From: Planococcus citri
Lineage: Eukaryota > Arthropoda > Insecta > Hemiptera > Pseudococcidae
Direction: 5' to 3'
Length of the DNA: 64,000 nt
NCBI RefSeq assembly: GCF_950023065.1
Contig: NC_088680.1
Location: forward strand, 26,400,559 to 26,464,558
Under the pieces are notes generated by a model. That model was not told where the DNA came from and ran no database searches. It was given only the letters and a program-made list of their open reading frames with translations. Both the position numbers and the translations under genes were made by a program. Positions 60,701 through 64,000 of this stretch are shown here, in pieces (position 1 is the stretch's first letter; each line of letters starts with the position of its first letter).

Positions 60701-62439
60701 CGTATGTAGGCGATCTATTTTTTTTTGTTTTCAATTATCAATGACGTCAATGAATGGAAAAAGACCCTCGATGAGTCAAAATATCGTGTAACACTTTGGG
60801 GAAAATGTTGAATTTTGCATGGTAGGTATTGTTGGTCGTTATCGCGACACTATTTGATATCGTTGTCGATGTACTGCTATAGTTCAAAGTATTAATACTA
60901 ACTTATTTATTCATTTCCTACATATCTATACGTAAATTGGAGATATTTTTATATCTATTTCTGAATAAAATAGATACCAATATAGAATCGATTTGAAATT
61001 AAAATTATAACAATGTAATATTTAGTATAGGTAGGTCCACAGTATACCTATATTGTTTTTCGTCGATGGCGATGGTATAGTTATGCGATGAAGGCAAACG
61101 TCCTTGTGCCCATCAGCATATTATTATACCAAAGGTGGGTATCATTGTACGATATCTCAGCAGGATGGAGAACAACATCGAACTAAGGACGATCTACAAC
61201 TACTTGAACTACTATGTATAAAGGTACATACTATAAAAGTCTGGCAGAAGGAGATGGAGACGGAGAATCCATCCAAAAACGTGTGAAAGTGTTTGACTAA
61301 TTGTTACAAACTACCTTCTTAATACGAGCGAGGCAAAAATTAAGTTACGTAGATATAGGTAGGTAATTAGTTTCGGAAGTAATATCATTTTGGTTAATAT
61401 GTCATTAATTATTATTGTGCCCATGTATGCGGTTTCGGAAGGTAGTGTTCTTTTTCAAATATCATTTTAATTGTCTAATTGGATAGTCTACTTTTGTTAT
61501 ATGGGTAACGGTAATTAGGTTGCATCAATGACGAAAATATTAGCTGGATATTTCGGCGTGTGTTTGTATTATTGTTGATACCTAGGTACTTAGTTCTAAT
61601 TTACGAAGATTTTGATGAGTTTAATTGGCATTTGATTGCTGTTGAGGTGACAGAGATATTAATTTGGTTGATGGCGAAGAAGAATTACGAGTTTGTGTGA
61701 GTTTTTTTTTACTGATGGGAAATGGAAATGATGACAGGATGAGGATGATGGGGAGAAGAGGTTTCAGTTTCGGTGGTTGCTCAGATTTGAGATTCGGATG
61801 AGAGGGCGTTGGATTTTTTTCTGAAAATTTTTATGCATCAAAGTCTCCCAATAGGCTTGCCTACAGTGAATCGTCTGTGCAAATTGTTGCTTTTTATCGG
61901 TTCTACCATCAACTAATCGTTCAAATGCCATAAAAATTAAAAGAGTCGTAAAAAATTATGAGAAATTTTAAAACCACAAAGGACATTTTTAGGTGCAGGT
62001 AGAAATTATTTAAATGCGATGGAAATGTCCGAAGAACTACCTATTAGAATTAATGACATGCCATAAATAATCGTTAGAAATGAAAAATAAAAGCACACCT
62101 ACGTTTAATTTTGTTGTTTACTAAACGTGCTCCATGCTCATCTAGGTAGGTTAATTAGTAAAACACTGAAATTAATCTGCTGGAAAAAAGGTCTCAAAAG
62201 CACCCTTGACATTTAAAAACCTAGTGGAAGCTTAATTTTTCTTGATGAGTTGAAAGATGTTATTTGTTTAAAAATTTGAAAGAATTATTGCAACGAATAT
62301 CCTTTTCACTATTTTTACATAGCACTCAGGAGTAGAAACAGGGGTTCCCCAGTTTTGATGAAAATTCAAGACATGGGTTTAAAAATTGAAGTGGAATGTT
62401 GATTATTTTTAATTTACAGGAGCTTGGTTTGAATATTGG
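57743..62439. other. AT-rich intergenic DNA, no supported gene
   Basis: Scattered TAGGTA motifs and homopolymers. A short frame near 61104-61286 reads QDGEQHRTKDDLQLLELLCIK between an AG and a GTACAT and could be a small exon, but the acceptor lacks a pyrimidine tract. Other frames are composition-driven. Confidence 0.45.
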
Positions 62440-62600
62440 CTCACCTCTCTCGTCTTGCAAGTCTGCTATCATTTTGAAAATTTGAAGTAACTGCTGCAAA
62501 AGCTCCAAGAAAATTTTGATAATTCAGCTACCATTCATTAATACCAATTTTGTGATCATAATTCATAACCACAGCTCTGCTACCATATCACGAATTTGAC
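62440..62600 (+). repeat. Dispersed copy of the CTGCTACCAT repeat
   Basis: CAGCTCTGCTACCAT at 62572 is preceded by AAATTTTGATAATTCAGCTA and a diverged CTGCTATCATTTTGA. That is the same order as at 18670-18800, about 44 kb away, showing that the motif belongs to a longer dispersed unit of about 130 bp. Confidence 0.65.
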
Positions 62601-63115
62601 TCGAAAATCGAGTAATGGAGGGGTTAATTCAATACACGCCATAGGACCATACCAACTCCTAACCCAAAATAAAGTCTGGTCCTCAATTTCTTTCAATTTT
62701 TTCATGACTCCTTTTCAAAGATGATTTTCGTTCCAGCTCCAATGGAAAGGGAGTGGGGAGGGAGTTTTACAGTCTGGTAAAAAAATAAACGAAAACATGT
62801 TTTATTTCAAACACGTATGTACCTACTTTCATCTTCAATTGTCACTTTTCCCCCATTTTTGCACGTTTTCGAAAAAAAAATTGGCAGAGGCTACCCTGAA
62901 AAATGATCTAGGTAAGTATGTATCCAAAATGTTTGAAAATGCGATATGAATGTAGAATTATAGGTTTTTGAGGGCGCTGAACTTAATTTCATCAATCATT
63001 TGCCCTGGAGACCAAAAATAACCCTACATCTTACCAAAGGGAAGGTAAAGAGGGGTACGGAATCTGAAAATTTTGATAAATGTGCTTACTTATACAATAT
63101 GATTACTGATTAGAG

Positions 63116-63665
63116 CAGGGATTTTTATGCAGAAATAGTGATGAAAATAATATGTAATACATATTATATTTTATGCAATTTTTTCAGCCAAAATATGCAA
63201 AAAATATGCCAAAATTTCAGTTTAATTAACCCCTGAAAAAGATTTTTCAAGCTGTTGATTCAAAACAAAATGAACCTATGATCAAAAAATACATTTTTAT
63301 TTTTTATTTAAAAAATTGGCAAAACGAATCATTTATAAATTCTTAAATCATTCAGGAAAAAAATTCCTTGACGACATTTCAGCAGTGTTGCCATTTTTTG
63401 AACAAAAAAAGTCTCAAAAATCTCAATTTTTACAACATCTCTGTTAATACCTATGCAAAAAAATACCAGAGAATGCTTAAATATACAAAAATATGCAGGT
63501 TTTCCCCTAACATATGCTAAAATTTATGCAATTTGGTCTGAAATGGCAAAATATGCAAAATTTTATTGGGCTTATTCGTCAGGAAATTTCATGATTCGTG
63601 GTGATCATATCAAATATGCACTTTTTCTAATTCATAGAAAAATATGCAAAGCATAAAAATCCCGG
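63116..63665. mobile_element. hAT-like miniature element, about 550 bp
   Basis: The left end CAGGGATTTTTATGC and right end GCATAAAAATCCCGG form inverted repeats of 13 matching bases. The inside is rich in ATATGCAAAA words and has no transposase. The adjacent 8-mers GATTAGAG and GATTTAAA match at five of eight positions, compatible with a decayed target duplication. AGGATTTTTATG is shared with the left end of the element at 34.4 kb, so the two may be related families. Confidence 0.6.
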
Positions 63666-64000
63666 ATTTAAATATGAGCACTGAGCGCCCTCGAAAATCA
63701 TAATTTTAAACCAATATTGTATTTTTGGGAAATTTTCGAGCTCGTACCTTCCTTTTAGGACCCATTTTTGGATTTGGGATCAAGTGATCTTCAAATCACA
63801 AATCCATATTTTGACATCAATTTGAAAATTTCCCCATTTTGTACCTCTCTTTGAGATCCATTTTGGATTTCGGGGTCAGTCAAATAATCAGAAAAAATGA
63901 AATAAACGTCCTAAAAAACCTCAGTCGTCCCCAAAGTTTTGATTTTTTATGAGCCAAACTCTGGGGTTGTCCTGCTAAATTTTTCATCTGAATCACTATG

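Noticed and set aside
1..64000. Undescribed multi-gene system (defence, biosynthetic or selfish cluster)
   Set aside because: The secure genes are ordinary conserved animal genes with unrelated functions. The novelty here is limited to small orphan genes, alternative exons and repeats, so I do not claim a system.

Overview
The window is animal nuclear DNA: strongly AT-rich, with small exons bounded by GT/AG sites, long introns, and much intergenic space filled with decayed repeats. The proteins are insect-like. The very frequent TAGGTA/GGTACC simple motif and the overall style suggest a hemipteran, possibly a scale insect or mealybug; that last step is inference. No rRNA, tRNA, CRISPR array, operon or bacterial-type system was seen.

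Three genes are secure, and each exon model keeps frame from start to stop. (1) On the minus strand, 39019 to 28016, is an IQSEC/Schizo-type Arf guanine-nucleotide exchange factor: coiled coil, IQ motif, Sec7 and PH domains, 11 exons, 879 aa. (2) On the plus strand, 40865-43629, is a sodium/chloride-coupled SLC6 transporter of the GABA-transporter type, 9 exons, 576 aa. It starts about 1.8 kb from the Schizo start, so the two genes are divergent. (3) On the plus strand, 44206-45584, is an HspBP1/Fes1-type Hsp70 nucleotide-exchange factor, 6 exons, 334 aa.

Several smaller coding candidates come from reading splice sites by eye. Two possible alternative last exons of the Schizo gene are at 26991-26855 and 16963-16890, both in the phase left by a donor that overlaps the annotated stop. 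A TATA-driven gene for a tiny secreted protein lies at 57483-57112 (minus). A two-exon orphan gene lies at 51347-52292 (plus). Weaker single exons are at 46708-46869 and around 33511-33600.

Layout: 1-17 kb is intergenic, with dispersed repeats and one possible 5' untranslated exon at 11.4-11.7 kb. 18.2-21.6 kb is a cluster of foldback repeats plus a recurring 15-bp motif. 21.6-28 kb is AT-rich sequence downstream of the Schizo gene. 28-39 kb is the Schizo gene, whose two large introns hold repeats, including a textbook hAT-type miniature element with 15-bp perfect inverted ends and a perfect 8-bp target duplication. 40.8-45.9 kb holds the SLC6 and HspBP1 genes. 46-64 kb is sparse, with the two small gene candidates, two foldbacks and a second hAT-like element at the right end.
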